This document shows positions 16,302 to 27,179 of a DNA stretch of 64,000 nucleotides, piece after piece (position 1 is the stretch's first letter; every line of letters begins with the position of its first letter). Position numbers and translations under genes: made by a program. The notes under the pieces are model-generated. The model was given only the letters and a program-made list of their open reading frames with translations. It did not search any database and was not told the origin of the DNA. Origin of the DNA: Ruaniaceae bacterium KH17 (GTDB lineage: Bacteria > Actinomycetota > Actinomycetes > Actinomycetales > Actinomycetaceae); contig FZQV01000010.1 in NCBI GenBank assembly GCA_900199505.1, positions 1-64,000 of the forward strand, written 5' to 3'.

Positions 16302-19058
16302 GTGAGTTCTCGAGACGAGTCCCAGCCCCTGATCAACGGCCTTCTGAGCCAGGTCCCAGACATCGACCACGACGAGACGGCCGAGTGGGTCGAATCGCTG
16401 GATGGCCTGATCGACGAGAAGGGCGGACCTCGAGCCCGGTACATACTGCTCTCCATGCTGAAGCGGGCGCGCGAGCGCTCCGTGGTGGTGCCCTCGGCCC
16501 TCACCACGCCGTACGTCAACACGATCGGCGTCCACGAGGAGCCGTACTTCCCCGGCGATGAGGAGCTGGAGCGTCAGATCCGCCGCTGGATCCGCTGGAA
16601 CGCCGCCATCATGGTGACGCGCGCGCAGCGCCCCGGCGTTGCCGTGGGTGGCCACCTTTCGACCTACGCGTCAATCGCAACCCTCTACGAAGTGGGCTTC
16701 AACTACTTCTTCAAGGGCAAGCATCACCCGTCCGGCGGCGACCAGGTCTTCTTCCAGGGTCACGCCTCCCCCGGCAACTACTCCCGCGCCTTCGTCGAGG
16801 GCCGCCTCTCCGAGGCGGACATGGACGGCTTCCGCCAGGAGTACTCGCGTCCCGCTGGCGGCCGCGGCCTCCCCTCCTACCCGCACCCGCGCCTCATGGA
16901 GGACTTCTGGGAGTTCCCCACGGTATCGATGGGCCTCGGCCCGGCGCAGGCGATCTACCAAGCCTGGGTCAACAAGTACCTGCACCACCGCGGCATCAAG
17001 GACACGTCCGAGCAGAACGTGTGGGCATTCCTCGGCGACGGCGAGATGGACGAGCCGGAGTCACGCGGCATGCTGCAACTCGCCGCCAACCAAGGACTCG
17101 ACAATCTGACTTTCGTCGTCAACTGCAACCTGCAGCGCCTCGACGGCCCCGTCCGCGGCAACGGCAAGATCATTCAGGAGTTGGAGGCGTTCTTCCGCGG
17201 CGCAGGTTGGAACGTCATTAAGGTCATTTGGGGCCGCGAGTGGGATCCGCTGCTCAACGCGGACAAGGATCGCGCACTGGTGAACCTGATGAACAACACG
17301 CTCGACGGCGACTACCAGACTTTCCGCGCAAATGACGGCGCGTACATCCGCGAGCACTTCTTCAACCGCGACCCGCGCACGAAGGCCCTCGCGTCCCACA
17401 TGACCGACGACGACATCTGGCAGCTCAAGCGCGGTGGCCACGACTACCGCAAGGTATTCGCGGCCTACAAGGCGGCCACCGAGCATACCGGGCAGCCCAC
17501 GGTCATCCTGGCACACACGATCAAGGGCTACGCGCTCGGGCCGTCGTTCGCCGGACGCAACGCCACGCACCAGATGAAGAAGATCAAGGTCCAGGACCTC
17601 AAGGCATTCCGTGACCGGCTCGAGCTTCCGATCACGGACGCGCAGCTCGAAGAGAACCCGTACCTGCCGCCGTACTACCGCCCCGATCCTTCGAACGAGG
17701 CACACCAGTACATGATCGAGCGCCGCAAGGCCCTCGGGGGATTCTTGCCCGAGCGCAAGGCTCCGAAGATGACTCAGCTGACGCTACCGCCGTCGAAGAC
17801 CTACGAAATCCTAAAGGGCGGCTCCGGCAGCCAAGAGGTCGCCACCACAATGGCCTTCGTGCGCCTCCTCAAGGAGCTCATCAAGGACAAGGAGTTCGGC
17901 CGCCGCATCGTTCCGATCATCCCCGATGAGGCGCGCACATTCGGTCTCGACGCGATCTTCCCCACCGCGAAGATCTTCCACGCCGCGGGCCAGAACTACA
18001 CGCCGGTGGACCACGACCTGATGCTCTCCTACAAGGAGTCACAACAGGGGCAGATTCTGCACATGGGCATCAACGAGGCCGGTTCGGCCGCGGCCTTCCA
18101 GTCCGTGGGAACCTCGTACGCAACGCAGGGCGAGCCGATGGTTCCGGTCTACATCTTCTACTCGATGTTCGGCTTCCAGCGCACCGGCGACCAGTTCTGG
18201 GCGGCAGGCGACCAGCTCGCACGAGGCTTCGTGATTGGCGCGACCGCCGGGCGCACCACGCTCGCCGGCGAGGGCCTGCAGCACATGGACGGGCACTCGC
18301 ATATTCTGGCCAGCACGAACCACGCGTTCATCAATTACGACCCGGCATACGCCTACGAGATCCGCCACATCATGGAGGACGGCATCCAGCGCATGTACGG
18401 CGAGAACGAGACGCGTGACCAGAACGTCATGTACTACATCACGGTCTACAACGAGCCGATGCAGCAGCCGGCCGAGCCGGAGGACGTGGACGTCGAAGGC
18501 ATCACGAAGGGCATCCACCGCGTTGCCGATCACGATGGCCTGGGTGGCGAAAAGGTTCAGCTCATCGCCTCCGGAGTGGGTGTCCCGTGGGCGATCCACG
18601 CGAAGCAGCTCCTGCGTGACGACTGGGGCGTGGACGCGGCCGTATGGTCCGTGACCTCGTGGAGTGAGCTGCGCCGTGACGGCATCGCAACTGACGAGCA
18701 CAACTTCCTGCACCCGCAGGAGGAGCAGCGCGTCGCCTTCCTCGCGCAGCAGTTCGGCGACGCCGAAGGCCCGGTCATTGCCACCTCGGACCACGATCAC
18801 CTGGTCCAGGACATGATCCGCCCGTGGGTTGGCCGCGCGTACCACACGCTTGGCGCCGACGGTTTCGGCTTCTCCGACACCCGCCCAGCGGCACGCCGAC
18901 ACTTCCACATCGACGCTCACTCGATGGCCACTCGCGCACTCAAGGCGCTGGCAGAAGAGGGCCGCTACGACGCAGGTGCCGTTGCTCAGGCGATCGAGAA
19001 GTACGACCTCTTCAACGTGAACGCTGGCGAGTCCGGCTCCAGCGGCGGAGACGCGTAA
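16302..19058 (+). CDS. aceE: Pyruvate dehydrogenase E1 component, homodimeric type
   Basis: About 918 residues, the expected length for homodimeric AceE. The ThDP motif begins at [12 protein letters not shown] and continues to the [15 protein letters not shown] region; the pyrimidine-domain block [11 protein letters not shown] and the C-terminal [12 protein letters not shown] are also clear. It decarboxylates pyruvate and acetylates the lipoyl domain of E2, feeding acetyl-CoA to the TCA cycle and the nearby fab cluster. GTG 16302 is preferred because AAGGA (16291-16295) lies six bases before it; ATG 16296 directly abuts that site. E2 and E3 genes are not in the window. Confidence 0.95.
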   Translation: MSSRDESQPLINGLLSQVPDIDHDETAEWVESLDGLIDEKGGPRARYILLSMLKRARERSVVVPSALTTPYVNTIGVHEEPYFPGDEELERQIRRWIRWNAAIMVTRAQRPGVAVGGHLSTYASIATLYEVGFNYFFKGKHHPSGGDQVFFQGHASPGNYSRAFVEGRLSEADMDGFRQEYSRPAGGRGLPSYPHPRLMEDFWEFPTVSMGLGPAQAIYQAWVNKYLHHRGIKDTSEQNVWAFLGDGEMDEPESRGMLQLAANQGLDNLTFVVNCNLQRLDGPVRGNGKIIQELEAFFRGAGWNVIKVIWGREWDPLLNADKDRALVNLMNNTLDGDYQTFRANDGAYIREHFFNRDPRTKALASHMTDDDIWQLKRGGHDYRKVFAAYKAATEHTGQPTVILAHTIKGYALGPSFAGRNATHQMKKIKVQDLKAFRDRLELPITDAQLEENPYLPPYYRPDPSNEAHQYMIERRKALGGFLPERKAPKMTQLTLPPSKTYEILKGGSGSQEVATTMAFVRLLKELIKDKEFGRRIVPIIPDEARTFGLDAIFPTAKIFHAAGQNYTPVDHDLMLSYKESQQGQILHMGINEAGSAAAFQSVGTSYATQGEPMVPVYIFYSMFGFQRTGDQFWAAGDQLARGFVIGATAGRTTLAGEGLQHMDGHSHILASTNHAFINYDPAYAYEIRHIMEDGIQRMYGENETRDQNVMYYITVYNEPMQQPAEPEDVDVEGITKGIHRVADHDGLGGEKVQLIASGVGVPWAIHAKQLLRDDWGVDAAVWSVTSWSELRRDGIATDEHNFLHPQEEQRVAFLAQQFGDAEGPVIATSDHDHLVQDMIRPWVGRAYHTLGADGFGFSDTRPAARRHFHIDAHSMATRALKALAEEGRYDAGAVAQAIEKYDLFNVNAGESGSSGGDA

Positions 19059-19064
19059 CCACTC

Positions 19065-19109
19065 ACAGAGAAGGGGCCGGTTCCACAACGGAACCGGCCC
19101 CTTCTCTGT
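19065..19109. terminator. Bidirectional terminator between aceE and aspA
   Basis: A perfect 20-base inverted repeat (19065-19084 against 19090-19109; core GAAGGGGCCGGTTCC) with a five-base ACAAC loop fills the whole gap between the two convergent stop codons. There is no long T-tract, as is usual for actinobacterial terminators. It should stop transcription from both sides. Confidence 0.88.
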
Positions 19110-19111
19110 CC

Positions 19112-20554
19112 CTACTCCTGCGGCAGACCCTTCTCATCCGGGGCGTAGAACTTGCCCGGGTAGCTGGGGTGGAGGAAGTTCTCGACCGTCAGGATCCGAT
19201 CGATCTCGGCGGCCTCCATCAGCTTCATCTCGAGGAGCACCTCACGCACCGACTTGCCCGTCCGCGCGCACTCCTTCCCCACGAGATCTCCCGCATGGTG
19301 CCCGATGATCTCGTTGAAGTAGGTGATGATCCCAATCGAGTTGAACACGTACTCGCGGCAGACCTCCTCATTCGCCGTGATCCCTGTGATGCACTTCGTG
19401 CGCAACGTGTCGCAGGCGTTCGTCAACAGTGTGAGGGATTCGAACAGTGCCTGTGCAAGCCCCGGCTCCATCACGTTCAGCTGGAGCTGGCCCGCCTCTG
19501 CCGCGAGAGTCGTCGTCACATCATTACCCATCACCTTGAAGCAGACCTGATTCACAACCTCAGGGATCACGGGATTGACCTTGGCGGGCATGATCGAAGA
19601 TCCGGCCTGTAGCTCAGGGAGATTGATCTCGTTCAACCCGGCACGCGGACCCGATGACAGTAGCCGGAGATCGTTGCAGATCTTTGAGACCTTCATCGCG
19701 AGACGCTTCATCGCTGAATGCACGGCGATGTACGCACCGTTGTCATACGTCGCCTCGACGAGATCATGCGCCGAGAGTATCTCTAGCTGGCTCACCTCTG
19801 CGAGCTTCCGTGCCGCGACGGCGGCGTAACCGGGCGGAGTGTTGAGTCCCGTCCCGATCGCCGTCGCGCCGAGGTTCACCTCGAGAAGGAGATCGCCGGC
19901 AACGTCGAGGCGGTGGATCTCCTCGAGGATGTTTGTGGCGAAGCCATTGAACTCCTGCCCGAGGCTCATGGGCACGGCATCTTGAAGTTGAGTACGGCCC
20001 ATCTTGAGCACGGCCGCGAACTCCACACCCTTGTCCTTGAATGCGGCGGCGAGTTCGCCGATTGCACGGTTCAGGCGGCGCACCATGAAATAGACGGCAA
20101 TCCGGAAACCGGTGGGGTAGGCATCATTCGTGGACTGCGACTTGTTCACGTGATCATTCGGGTTGACCAGGTCGTAGCGGCCCTTCTCATATCCAAGCAG
20201 CTCCAATGCGAGGTTCGCGACAACCTCGTTTGTGTTCATGTTGGTGGACGTGCCGGCGCCGCCCTGGAACACGTCCACCGGGAACTGGTCCATACAGCGG
20301 CCCTCGTCAAGAATCGCATCGCAGGCGGCCACAATCGCATCAGCAATGTCACCCTGCAGGACCCGTAGCTCCTTGTTGGCAAGGGCCGAGGCCTTCTTCA
20401 CCATCACCATGCCGCGCACAAACTCGGGCACGTCGGAGACTGTCTTGCCTGAAATCCGGAAGTTCTCAACGGCGCGCAACGTGTGCACTCCGTAATACGC
20501 ATCCGCAGGCACCTCACGTTCGCCCAAGAGATCCCGTTCGACTCGGTACGTCAT
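19112..20554 (-). CDS. aspA: Aspartate ammonia-lyase
   Basis: A 480-residue member of the fumarase/aspartase superfamily. The substrate loop [15 protein letters not shown] is complete, and STNMNTNEV and [14 protein letters not shown] supply the other active-site blocks. It interconverts aspartate with fumarate and ammonia, useful for anaerobic fumarate supply. Aspartase is favoured over fumarase C by the overall pattern and the N-terminal [16 protein letters not shown] 20554 follows AAGGTGG. The sequence upstream of 20554 that stays in frame shows no homology. Confidence 0.9.
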   Translation of the reverse strand: MTYRVERDLLGEREVPADAYYGVHTLRAVENFRISGKTVSDVPEFVRGMVMVKKASALANKELRVLQGDIADAIVAACDAILDEGRCMDQFPVDVFQGGAGTSTNMNTNEVVANLALELLGYEKGRYDLVNPNDHVNKSQSTNDAYPTGFRIAVYFMVRRLNRAIGELAAAFKDKGVEFAAVLKMGRTQLQDAVPMSLGQEFNGFATNILEEIHRLDVAGDLLLEVNLGATAIGTGLNTPPGYAAVAARKLAEVSQLEILSAHDLVEATYDNGAYIAVHSAMKRLAMKVSKICNDLRLLSSGPRAGLNEINLPELQAGSSIMPAKVNPVIPEVVNQVCFKVMGNDVTTTLAAEAGQLQLNVMEPGLAQALFESLTLLTNACDTLRTKCITGITANEEVCREYVFNSIGIITYFNEIIGHHAGDLVGKECARTGKSVREVLLEMKLMEAAEIDRILTVENFLHPSYPGKFYAPDEKGLPQE

Positions 20555-20723
20555 GTTGATCCACCTTTCACGTATCGATCGTCGTCGGCCGATCCATTCA
20601 GAAGCGGGGTGCCTCGATGCACTCCGCTCCTGCTCACAGTACCACCGGGCAAGTCTCCGCACGCCTCGGCCCGGTTGTGGGTTTCCGAGCGAAAACAGCC
20701 CTGTGGCCCGTATGATTCCTCCT

Positions 20724-21908
20724 ATGGCCAAGCGCACCCCCACGCCCACGAGAGCCCACAGATTTGTGGATGATCTGACGGCGGCAACACCGGTTCTCGT
20801 CGCCGCAGCCAAGACCGCCATGGATGAGGAACTGGCCTGGTACGCGGATCTTTCCGCCCACGATCGTTCGTGGCTCGGCGTTGTTGCGCAGGAGTCGATC
20901 ACCCGTTTCATTTCGTGGATCGATCACCCGGAACCCGTGGCAACGTCTGCCTCCGAGGTCTTTCGGGTGGCGCCACCGGAACTCGCACGCTCGATCTCGC
21001 TTCAAAACACCGTTGCCGTGATTCGACTGCTCGTGCGCGTACTCGAAGACCACGCCCACGAGGTTGTCGCCGCGGGAGACGTCGCTCAACTCCGCGAGTT
21101 AGCACTCATCTACTCACGCGAGGTGGCCTTCTCAGCAGCCGAGGTCTATGCACGCGCCGCCGAATCGCGTGGCGCATGGGATGCCCGGCAGGAGGCTCTG
21201 CTGATCGACTCGATCGTGCGTGGGTCCACTGATGATTCGCTACGCTCGCGGGCGGCGACTCTTGGCTGGTCGGGTGAGGGCCAGACCGTCGTGGTCGCGG
21301 CCACGGCACCGGAGCGCACCGCCGATCACAGCCACTCCGATTTGGTCATCACGGAACTGCGCCACGAGATTCGACGCCACACGAGAGACGCGTTGGTGGG
21401 TCTTCACGGCGATCGCATCATCGCGATTATTGGTGGCACCGGCGATCCGGTGATGCTTGCCCGGACTCTCACCGACTCCTTCCCTGCGGGGCCGCTCGTG
21501 ATCGGGACGGTGGCGGATTCGATTGCGGATGCCGGTCACTCCGCCAGGCGGGCGCTGGCAGGGATCCAGTCGATCGTGGCGTGGAACGGCGCACCACGCC
21601 CCGCGCTCTCGGAGGACCTCCTGCCCGAACGCGCACTCAATGGTGATCCACTCGCACGGGCCACACTCGTGGACGAAATCTTCACTCCTCTCGTCACCGC
21701 GGGCATCCCGCTGGTGAACACTCTGGAACGCTACCTCGGGGAAGGGCGCTCGCTGGAGGGCGCCGCACGCTGCCTGTTCATTCACCCCAATACGGTGCGT
21801 TATCGGTTGCGCCGGATCAGCGAAGTTGTCGGATGGGACCCAACCGATGCGCGAGAAGGATACGTGTTGCAAACCGCGCTCTCGCTCGGTCGGCTCAGCG
21901 CACAGTAG
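20724..21908 (+). CDS. fasR: PucR/CdaR-type transcriptional regulator of fatty acid synthesis (FasR-like)
   Basis: A 394-residue protein with an N-terminal helical domain, a central GGDEF-derived region and a C-terminal PucR-type HTH ([22 protein letters not shown]). In Streptomyces the same position upstream of fabD is held by the activator FasR, and gene order here is identical, so the role is inferred by synteny. ATG 20724 is seven bases after TATGAT (20711-20716), indicating a leaderless mRNA. It is divergent from aspA and followed after 99 bases by fabD. Confidence 0.85.
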   Translation: MAKRTPTPTRAHRFVDDLTAATPVLVAAAKTAMDEELAWYADLSAHDRSWLGVVAQESITRFISWIDHPEPVATSASEVFRVAPPELARSISLQNTVAVIRLLVRVLEDHAHEVVAAGDVAQLRELALIYSREVAFSAAEVYARAAESRGAWDARQEALLIDSIVRGSTDDSLRSRAATLGWSGEGQTVVVAATAPERTADHSHSDLVITELRHEIRRHTRDALVGLHGDRIIAIIGGTGDPVMLARTLTDSFPAGPLVIGTVADSIADAGHSARRALAGIQSIVAWNGAPRPALSEDLLPERALNGDPLARATLVDEIFTPLVTAGIPLVNTLERYLGEGRSLEGAARCLFIHPNTVRYRLRRISEVVGWDPTDAREGYVLQTALSLGRLSAQ

Positions 21909-22007
21909 CCGGGGTCACAGAGCTGTAGCCATCCTCCAAAACGCGCCGCACGAGTTGTGGTGCGTACGGCACGACTCTGGGCACGTTCCGTTGCGAGGAT
22001 TGACTAC

Positions 22008-22904
22008 ATGCGTGCACTTCTCTGCCCCGGCCAGGGCACTCAGCGATCCGGCATGCTTGAGCCGTGGCTTGAGCAGCGTGAGTTGATCGATCGGATGAGT
22101 GATGCCGCCGGGCTGGATCTCGTCGAGTACGGTTGCAACGCCGACGACGCCACGGTCACCGATACGGCGATCGCTCAGCCCCTCATCGTTGCCGTTGGGA
22201 TCCTCTCCAACATCGCGCTTGGGGCTCCCGCAGTCGACGCCGTCGCGGGACACTCCGTGGGCGAGATTACGGCGCTGCAGATCGCGGGCGTGATCACCGC
22301 CGAGCAGGCCGTGCGGTTGGCCGCCGTGCGCGGCCAGGCAATGTCGGATGCCGCCGCACAGGTGCAGACGTCCATGAGCGCCGTCATCGGCGGCGACCGC
22401 ACCGAGGTTGAGGCCGTCATCGCCGCATCTGGCGCCGTGCTCGCCAACATCAACTCGGCTCAGCAGGTGGTCGCAGCGGGTACGGCGGAGCAACTCGCCA
22501 GCCTCGCCGAGAATCCCCCTACACGTGCTCGGGTGATCCCATTAACGGTGGCAGGTGCATTCCACACTCAGTTCATGGCTCCCGCCGTAGAGCTGGTCCG
22601 CGCCGAGATCGCACAGATCCAGCCGGCCGACCCCATCTGCACGGTGATCTCCAACCGCGACGGCGCCGAACTCAGGGTCGGAGCCGAGGCACTGAGCCGG
22701 ATCGTCTCCCAGATCACCTCCCCTGTTCACTGGGATCTCTGCCAGGCCACATTGAGCTCGGCAAAGGCGCTCGTTGAAGTCGCTCCGGGCGGCGTCCTCG
22801 TGGGGCTGGCCAAGCGCGAACTCCGCGGCGTCCCGGCCGTGGCTATCACCAGCCCCGATGACATCCCGGCAGCCCACACCCTTCTCGAGGAGGCCCTCGC
22901 ATGA
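22008..22904 (+). CDS. fabD: Malonyl-CoA:ACP transacylase
   Basis: A 298-residue transacylase with the N-terminal LLCPGQGTQ oxyanion strand, the nucleophile elbow GHSVGE (Ser83), and the downstream AGAFHTQFM segment with the catalytic His. It moves malonyl groups from CoA to the phosphopantetheine of AcpP. ATG 22008 is the first start in frame with the PGQGTQ motif at the right distance. It overlaps fabH by four bases (ATGA), the first link in a coupled fab operon. Confidence 0.95.
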   Translation: MRALLCPGQGTQRSGMLEPWLEQRELIDRMSDAAGLDLVEYGCNADDATVTDTAIAQPLIVAVGILSNIALGAPAVDAVAGHSVGEITALQIAGVITAEQAVRLAAVRGQAMSDAAAQVQTSMSAVIGGDRTEVEAVIAASGAVLANINSAQQVVAAGTAEQLASLAENPPTRARVIPLTVAGAFHTQFMAPAVELVRAEIAQIQPADPICTVISNRDGAELRVGAEALSRIVSQITSPVHWDLCQATLSSAKALVEVAPGGVLVGLAKRELRGVPAVAITSPDDIPAAHTLLEEALA

Positions 22905-23917
22905 CGGCACTGGCGGCAAGCGCCCCCACCTACTCACAGATCCTCGGGGTCGGCGGTGTGCGCGGCGAACTCGTGATCCCCAACGACGATCTCGTGGGTC
23001 CCATCGATTCCTCGGACGAGTGGATCCGGCAGCGCACGGGCATGATCACCCGGCACCGCGCCAAGCCCGAGACCACACTCAAGGACCTCTGCCTCGGTGC
23101 CGCCGATGCGGCATTCGACGCCGCGGGTGTCACGGGGGCTCAGATCGATGCCGTCATCCTCTCCTCGGTGACCCACATGGCGCAGACCCCCGCCCTGGCA
23201 ACGACCTTGGCCTACGAACTCGGCGCTACCCCAGCCGCCGCCTTCGATATCTCGGCGGCCTGCGCGGGCTACTGCTACGCCGTCGGGCTGGCCGATTCGT
23301 TGGTGCGCTCGGGCCAAGCCGAGAAGGTACTCGTGATCGGTGCCGAGCGGATGAGCGACTTCGTGGACCCCACGGACCGCAGCATCAGCTTCCTGCTGGG
23401 GGACGGCGCCGGTGCGGCCGTGATCGGCGCTAGCGACACCCCGAAGATTGGCCCCACGGTGTGGGGATCGGACGGCTCCCAAGCCGGCGCGATCTACCAG
23501 ACTCACACCTGGCAGACCTTCAAGGACGGCACCGACACCTCGTGGCCCACGCTACGCCAGGAAGGCCCCACCGTGTTCAAGTGGGCGGCCTTCGAAATCC
23601 CGCGCGTTGCGGCACGGGCAATCGAAGCGGCCGGGCTGAGCCCGCAGGACATCGACGTCTTCATCCCCCACCAAGCCAACATGCGGATCATCGACCAGAT
23701 GATCAAGCACCTCGGGCTACGCGACGACTGCGTTGTGGCCCGCGATATCGCCGAGACGGGTAATACCTCGGCGGCCTCTATACCCCTGGCCACGGAACGC
23801 TTGTACCGTGAAGGCCAGGTCCACGGCGGGCAGATCGCCCTCCAAATCGGGTTCGGAGCCGGCCTCGCCTTTGCGGCGCAGGTGGCGATTCTGCCCGAGC
23901 AGAAGACTGCCAACTAG
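22901..23917 (+). CDS. fabH: 3-oxoacyl-ACP synthase III
   Basis: A 338-residue KASIII. The catalytic triad is visible as Cys121 (SAACAGYC), His257 (PHQANMR) and Asn288 (ETGNTSAASIP). It condenses an acyl-CoA primer with malonyl-ACP to start chain growth; in actinobacteria branched primers are often preferred, but specificity cannot be read here. Its start overlaps the fabD stop and its end is 12 bases from acpP. Confidence 0.95.
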   Translation: MTALAASAPTYSQILGVGGVRGELVIPNDDLVGPIDSSDEWIRQRTGMITRHRAKPETTLKDLCLGAADAAFDAAGVTGAQIDAVILSSVTHMAQTPALATTLAYELGATPAAAFDISAACAGYCYAVGLADSLVRSGQAEKVLVIGAERMSDFVDPTDRSISFLLGDGAGAAVIGASDTPKIGPTVWGSDGSQAGAIYQTHTWQTFKDGTDTSWPTLRQEGPTVFKWAAFEIPRVAARAIEAAGLSPQDIDVFIPHQANMRIIDQMIKHLGLRDDCVVARDIAETGNTSAASIPLATERLYREGQVHGGQIALQIGFGAGLAFAAQVAILPEQKTAN

Positions 23918-23929
23918 AAAGGTACTGAT

Positions 23930-24181
23930 ATGGCACTGAGCAACGATGAGATTCTCGCTGGCCTCGCGGAGATTGTGGCCGAGGAGACCGGTCTGCCGGC
24001 CGAGAACGTGACCCTCGAAGCGTCCTTCGCGGATGACCTCGACATCGACTCCCTCTCGATGATGACGATCGTGACCTACGCCGAGGAGAAGTTCGAGGTG
24101 CGCATCCCCGATGAGGACGCCACCGGCCTCGTCACCGTGGGCGACGCCGTCACCTTCATCGCCGGCGCGCAGGAGGGCTGA
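23930..24181 (+). CDS. acpP: Acyl carrier protein
   Basis: An acidic 83-residue four-helix carrier with the phosphopantetheine site DLDIDSLSMMT (Ser41). It carries growing acyl chains between FabD, FabH and FabF. A GAAAGG site lies seven bases before the ATG. The end of the gene contains AGGAGG (24171-24176), which serves as the ribosome-binding site of fabF. Confidence 0.96.
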   Translation: MALSNDEILAGLAEIVAEETGLPAENVTLEASFADDLDIDSLSMMTIVTYAEEKFEVRIPDEDATGLVTVGDAVTFIAGAQEG

Positions 24182-24184
24182 GCC

Positions 24185-25423
24185 CTGACCCCGCGCGTCG
24201 TCGTCACCGGCCTCGGCACCACGAACCCGCTGGCCGGCAATGTTCCGGACACCTGGCGCCGTGCGCTCGTCGGCGAGTCCGGTGTGCGCACGATCGAGCA
24301 GGACTGGGTGGAGAAATACGAACTCCCGGTCACGTTCGCTGGGCAGATCGCCGTCCCCCCGAGCGAAGTGCTCGAGGTCCGGCAGATCCGCCGCACCGAT
24401 CCGTCCACGCAGTACGCCCTCATCTCGGCCCGTGAGGCCTGGGAGGACAGCGGTTTGGACGAGGTCGACGGCGAACGGCTGGGTGTCGCTGTCTCCTCGG
24501 GCATTGGCGGCATCTGGACCATCCTCGACGCGTGGGACACCATCAAGGAGCGCGGCGCGCGCCGTGTGCTCCCCATGACCATTCCGATGCTCATGCCGAA
24601 TGCACCGGCAGCAAACATCTCGGTCGAGTACGGCGCGAAGGCGGGGGCGCATGCCCCTGTCTCCGCGTGTGCCTCGGGTGCCGAGGCAATCGGTGACGCG
24701 GTCGAGATGATCCGCAACGGCCGCGCCGATGTGGTGCTCGCCGGAGGGACCGAAGCGCCGATTCACCCGATGCCGATAGCCTCGTTCGCCAAGATGCAGG
24801 CCCTGTCCACGCGCAACGACGATCCGGCGGGCGCCTCGCGCCCGTACGACGTGACGCGGGACGGCTTCGTCATGGGTGAAGGCGCGGGCGTCATTGTGCT
24901 CGAATCACTTGAGCACGCGCAGGCCCGCGGCGCCAGGATCTACGCCGAAATCGTGGGTGTTGGCATGACAGCGGACGCGTACGACGTCGCTCCCCCAGAC
25001 CCGAGCGGTCAGGGCCAGGAGCGTGCCATGCGTGCCGCCGCCACGGATGCCGGGATCGATCCCGCCTCCGTGGTCCATGTAAACGCACACGGCACGTCCA
25101 CTCCCGCCGGAGACCTGGTCGAGGCGCAGGCGATTGCGCGCGTGTGCGGGAACGACACGATCGTGACTGCCACGAAGTCGATGACCGGGCACCTGCTCGG
25201 CGGCGCTGGCGCATTGGAGACGATCTTCACGATCCTTGCGGTGCACGAACGCCAGGTTCCGCCTACGATCAACATCACCGAGCCGGAGCCCGAACTCTCG
25301 GTGGACGTGGCGCGTGATACGGCCCGTGCTCTTCCAGCCGAGGGCGAGCTTGTGGCGATCAACAACGCCTTCGGTTTCGGTGGCCACAACGTGGCCCTCG
25401 CGGTGAAGACGTACCAGGAATAG
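24185..25423 (+). CDS. fabF: 3-oxoacyl-ACP synthase II, with CTG start
   Basis: A 412-residue KASII with catalytic Cys162 (VSACASG), His302 (NAHGTSTPAGD) and His401 (FGFGGHN). The conserved N-terminal strand TPRVVVTGLGTTNPLAGN begins right after CTG 24185. An in-frame TGA (24179-24181, the acpP stop) rules out any earlier start, and the next candidate, GTG 24284, would delete that strand. AGGAGG eight bases upstream supports initiation at CTG. It elongates acyl-ACP chains. Last gene of the coupled fab operon, ending flush against the convergent DUF3145 gene. Confidence 0.93.
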   Translation: MTPRVVVTGLGTTNPLAGNVPDTWRRALVGESGVRTIEQDWVEKYELPVTFAGQIAVPPSEVLEVRQIRRTDPSTQYALISAREAWEDSGLDEVDGERLGVAVSSGIGGIWTILDAWDTIKERGARRVLPMTIPMLMPNAPAANISVEYGAKAGAHAPVSACASGAEAIGDAVEMIRNGRADVVLAGGTEAPIHPMPIASFAKMQALSTRNDDPAGASRPYDVTRDGFVMGEGAGVIVLESLEHAQARGARIYAEIVGVGMTADAYDVAPPDPSGQGQERAMRAAATDAGIDPASVVHVNAHGTSTPAGDLVEAQAIARVCGNDTIVTATKSMTGHLLGGAGALETIFTILAVHERQVPPTINITEPEPELSVDVARDTARALPAEGELVAINNAFGFGGHNVALAVKTYQE

Positions 25424-25924
25424 TTACCCCACTCGGTGGAGCCACTTGATCGGCGCACCGGCACCCGCATACCGGAAGGGCTCGAGCTCGTCATCCCAGG
25501 CTTGGCCGAGGGCGAGATCGAGCTCTTTCCGCATCCGGGCGGCGTCGTGCGCGTGCTCGAGCGCTGCGCGGACCCTGTTCTCGGGCACCACCACGTTGCC
25601 GTGGGTGTCCGTCTGGGCGTGGAAGATGCCGAGCTCGGGAGTGTGAGACCAGCGGCCGCCGTCGGAGATGGCCGTGGAATCCTCGGTGATCTCGTAGCGC
25701 AGGTGCGTCCAGCCGCGGAGCGCAGAGGCAAGCGCGGCACCGGTGCCTACGGGACCAATCCAGGAGTGCTCAGCGCGCACCATTCCGGTCACGGCGGGCT
25801 GCAGGGTCCAGTCGAGCGCGATGCGCTGATCGAGAACGCTACCGAGGGCCCACTCGATGTGCGGGCAGAGGGCGCGGGGTGCAGAGTGCACAAAAACAAC
25901 ACCGCGGGTGATTGCTCCACTCAT
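25424..25924 (-). CDS. DUF3145 family protein
   Basis: A 166-residue protein with the actinobacterial DUF3145 pattern: GVVFVHSAPRALCPHIEWAL at the N-terminus, WTLQPAVTGMVRAE, a RWSHTPELGIFHAQTDTHGN block, and ELDLALGQAWDDELEPFRYA near the end. ATG 25924 follows AAGGAG; the longer frame from 25972 lacks homology. The family follows fabF in many actinomycetes, so a role in lipid metabolism is often suspected but unproved. The gene is convergent with fabF with no base between the stops. Confidence 0.88.
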   Translation of the reverse strand: MSGAITRGVVFVHSAPRALCPHIEWALGSVLDQRIALDWTLQPAVTGMVRAEHSWIGPVGTGAALASALRGWTHLRYEITEDSTAISDGGRWSHTPELGIFHAQTDTHGNVVVPENRVRAALEHAHDAARMRKELDLALGQAWDDELEPFRYAGAGAPIKWLHRVG

Positions 25925-26014
25925 TTCATCTCCTTGCTGCGTGGGTCGTCTTCCCCTACGTCCGCGCTGCAAGTAATGACACGGTTGTGACTATTCAATC
26001 AGAATGCGGCGATT

Positions 26015-26509
26015 CTAGCTAGTAATGGTCTCGCGAATCGCCTTCATCGCCTTCTTGCGGTTCGCGCGGTCGAGACGGTCAATGTAGAGCATTCCCTCAA
26101 GGTGATCCGTCTCGTGCTGGAGGCAGCGGGCCATGAGCCCTTCCCCTTCGACGACGACCTTCTTGCCGTCAAGATCGGTCCCCTCCACGCGTGCGTACCA
26201 GGCGCGTTCGGTGGGATACCAGAGTTGCGGCACGGAGAGGCAGCCCTCTTCGCCGTCCTGGTACTCGTCCTCGGATGCTGCGACGAGGACGGGGTTCAGC
26301 ACGTAGCCGATCTCGTCATCGATGTTCCACGAGAATGCGCGGAGCGACACGCCGATCTGGTTGGCGGCGAGACCTGCACGGCCCTCCGTGTCCACGGTCT
26401 CGAGAAGATCCTCGACCAGCGCCTTCACCCGATCGTCGATTTCGGTGATGGTGTGGCAGGGGGTCCGCAGTACTGGGTCCCCGATGATTCGGATGTCGCG
26501 CATTGCCAT
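26015..26509 (-). CDS. def: Peptide deformylase
   Basis: A 164-residue metallohydrolase with all three signature motifs: GLAANQIGV (46-54), EGCLSVP with metal ligand Cys90, and QHETDHLEG with His132, catalytic Glu133 and His136. It removes the N-formyl group from nascent proteins. ATG 26509 is preceded by AAGGA at seven bases. It stands alone, without the fmt gene often paired with it. Confidence 0.95.
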   Translation of the reverse strand: MAMRDIRIIGDPVLRTPCHTITEIDDRVKALVEDLLETVDTEGRAGLAANQIGVSLRAFSWNIDDEIGYVLNPVLVAASEDEYQDGEEGCLSVPQLWYPTERAWYARVEGTDLDGKKVVVEGEGLMARCLQHETDHLEGMLYIDRLDRANRKKAMKAIRETITS

Positions 26510-26541
26510 GGTTCAATCCTTCTACGAACCGCCACCTCGTT

Positions 26542-26616
26542 TGGCTCCCGCGACTGGATTCGAACCAGTAACCGTCCGATTAACAGTCGGATGCTCTGCC
26601 GTTGAGCTACGCGGGA
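26542..26616 (-). tRNA. tRNA-Asn (anticodon GUU)
   Basis: The reverse strand gives a full cloverleaf: acceptor TCCCGCG/CGCGGGA, anticodon stem around loop TGTTAAT with anticodon GTT, and a T-arm with GGTTCGAATCC. The discriminator is G and the 3' CCA is encoded. Confidence 0.94.
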
Positions 26617-26672
26617 TCGTGCTCACCGACTTTATCAGGACTCAGCCGCGCTCTCGAAATTCACACGCGGAA

Positions 26673-27158
26673 CTAGGGTGTGGGGAGTCCCACAGCGGCG
26701 CGGGCGCGGCGCTCGAGCGCGTCCACCTCCGGCTGCTCCGTTTCGGCAACGGGGCCCCGCGCGATCAGCTGGGACGAGAGATTTCCGCGGGAGTCCTTGC
26801 GAATCAGGGCCCGCACCTCTCCCCCAGCGAGCGTGTCGAGGTACTCCACGTGCACGATCGAGGAGTTCACGTGCTCGCGCACGGCCGTGGTGGCCAGCCA
26901 CACGTCGTCGTCCTTGGTGTGGAGTTCGGCGGTCTGGCCATCCACGAGATTCACCGTGAGCCGGCGCGCGCTACCATCCCAGCTGGCGTTCTCGATCGCA
27001 ATCCACGGCAGATCGATCCGGATCCCCTCCTCGCCGACGGCGATCAGCCGATCCGCGCTGACCACGAGCCATTCGCTTCGCACCAGCGGCGCGACAACCT
27101 CGGGCTTGGTGCGGCCCAGATGGGCAGAGACGGAAGACGGAAGAGACGTGCGTGCCAT
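26673..27158 (-). CDS. Conserved hypothetical actinobacterial protein
   Basis: A 161-residue soluble protein I do not recognise to a named family. It contains a beta-rich core with a WLVVSADRLIAVGEEGIRI segment, an ENASWDGSARRLTVNLVDG strand pair and a VREHVNSSIVHVEYL segment, a layout reminiscent of PH-like small actinobacterial proteins. There are no membrane segments or signal peptide. It lies on the same strand as the ABM-domain gene and ends about 55 bases short of tRNA-Asn. Confidence 0.7.
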   Translation of the reverse strand: MARTSLPSSVSAHLGRTKPEVVAPLVRSEWLVVSADRLIAVGEEGIRIDLPWIAIENASWDGSARRLTVNLVDGQTAELHTKDDDVWLATTAVREHVNSSIVHVEYLDTLAGGEVRALIRKDSRGNLSSQLIARGPVAETEQPEVDALERRARAAVGLPTP

Positions 27159-27179
27159 GCAGTCGATCTTACGTGGTCG

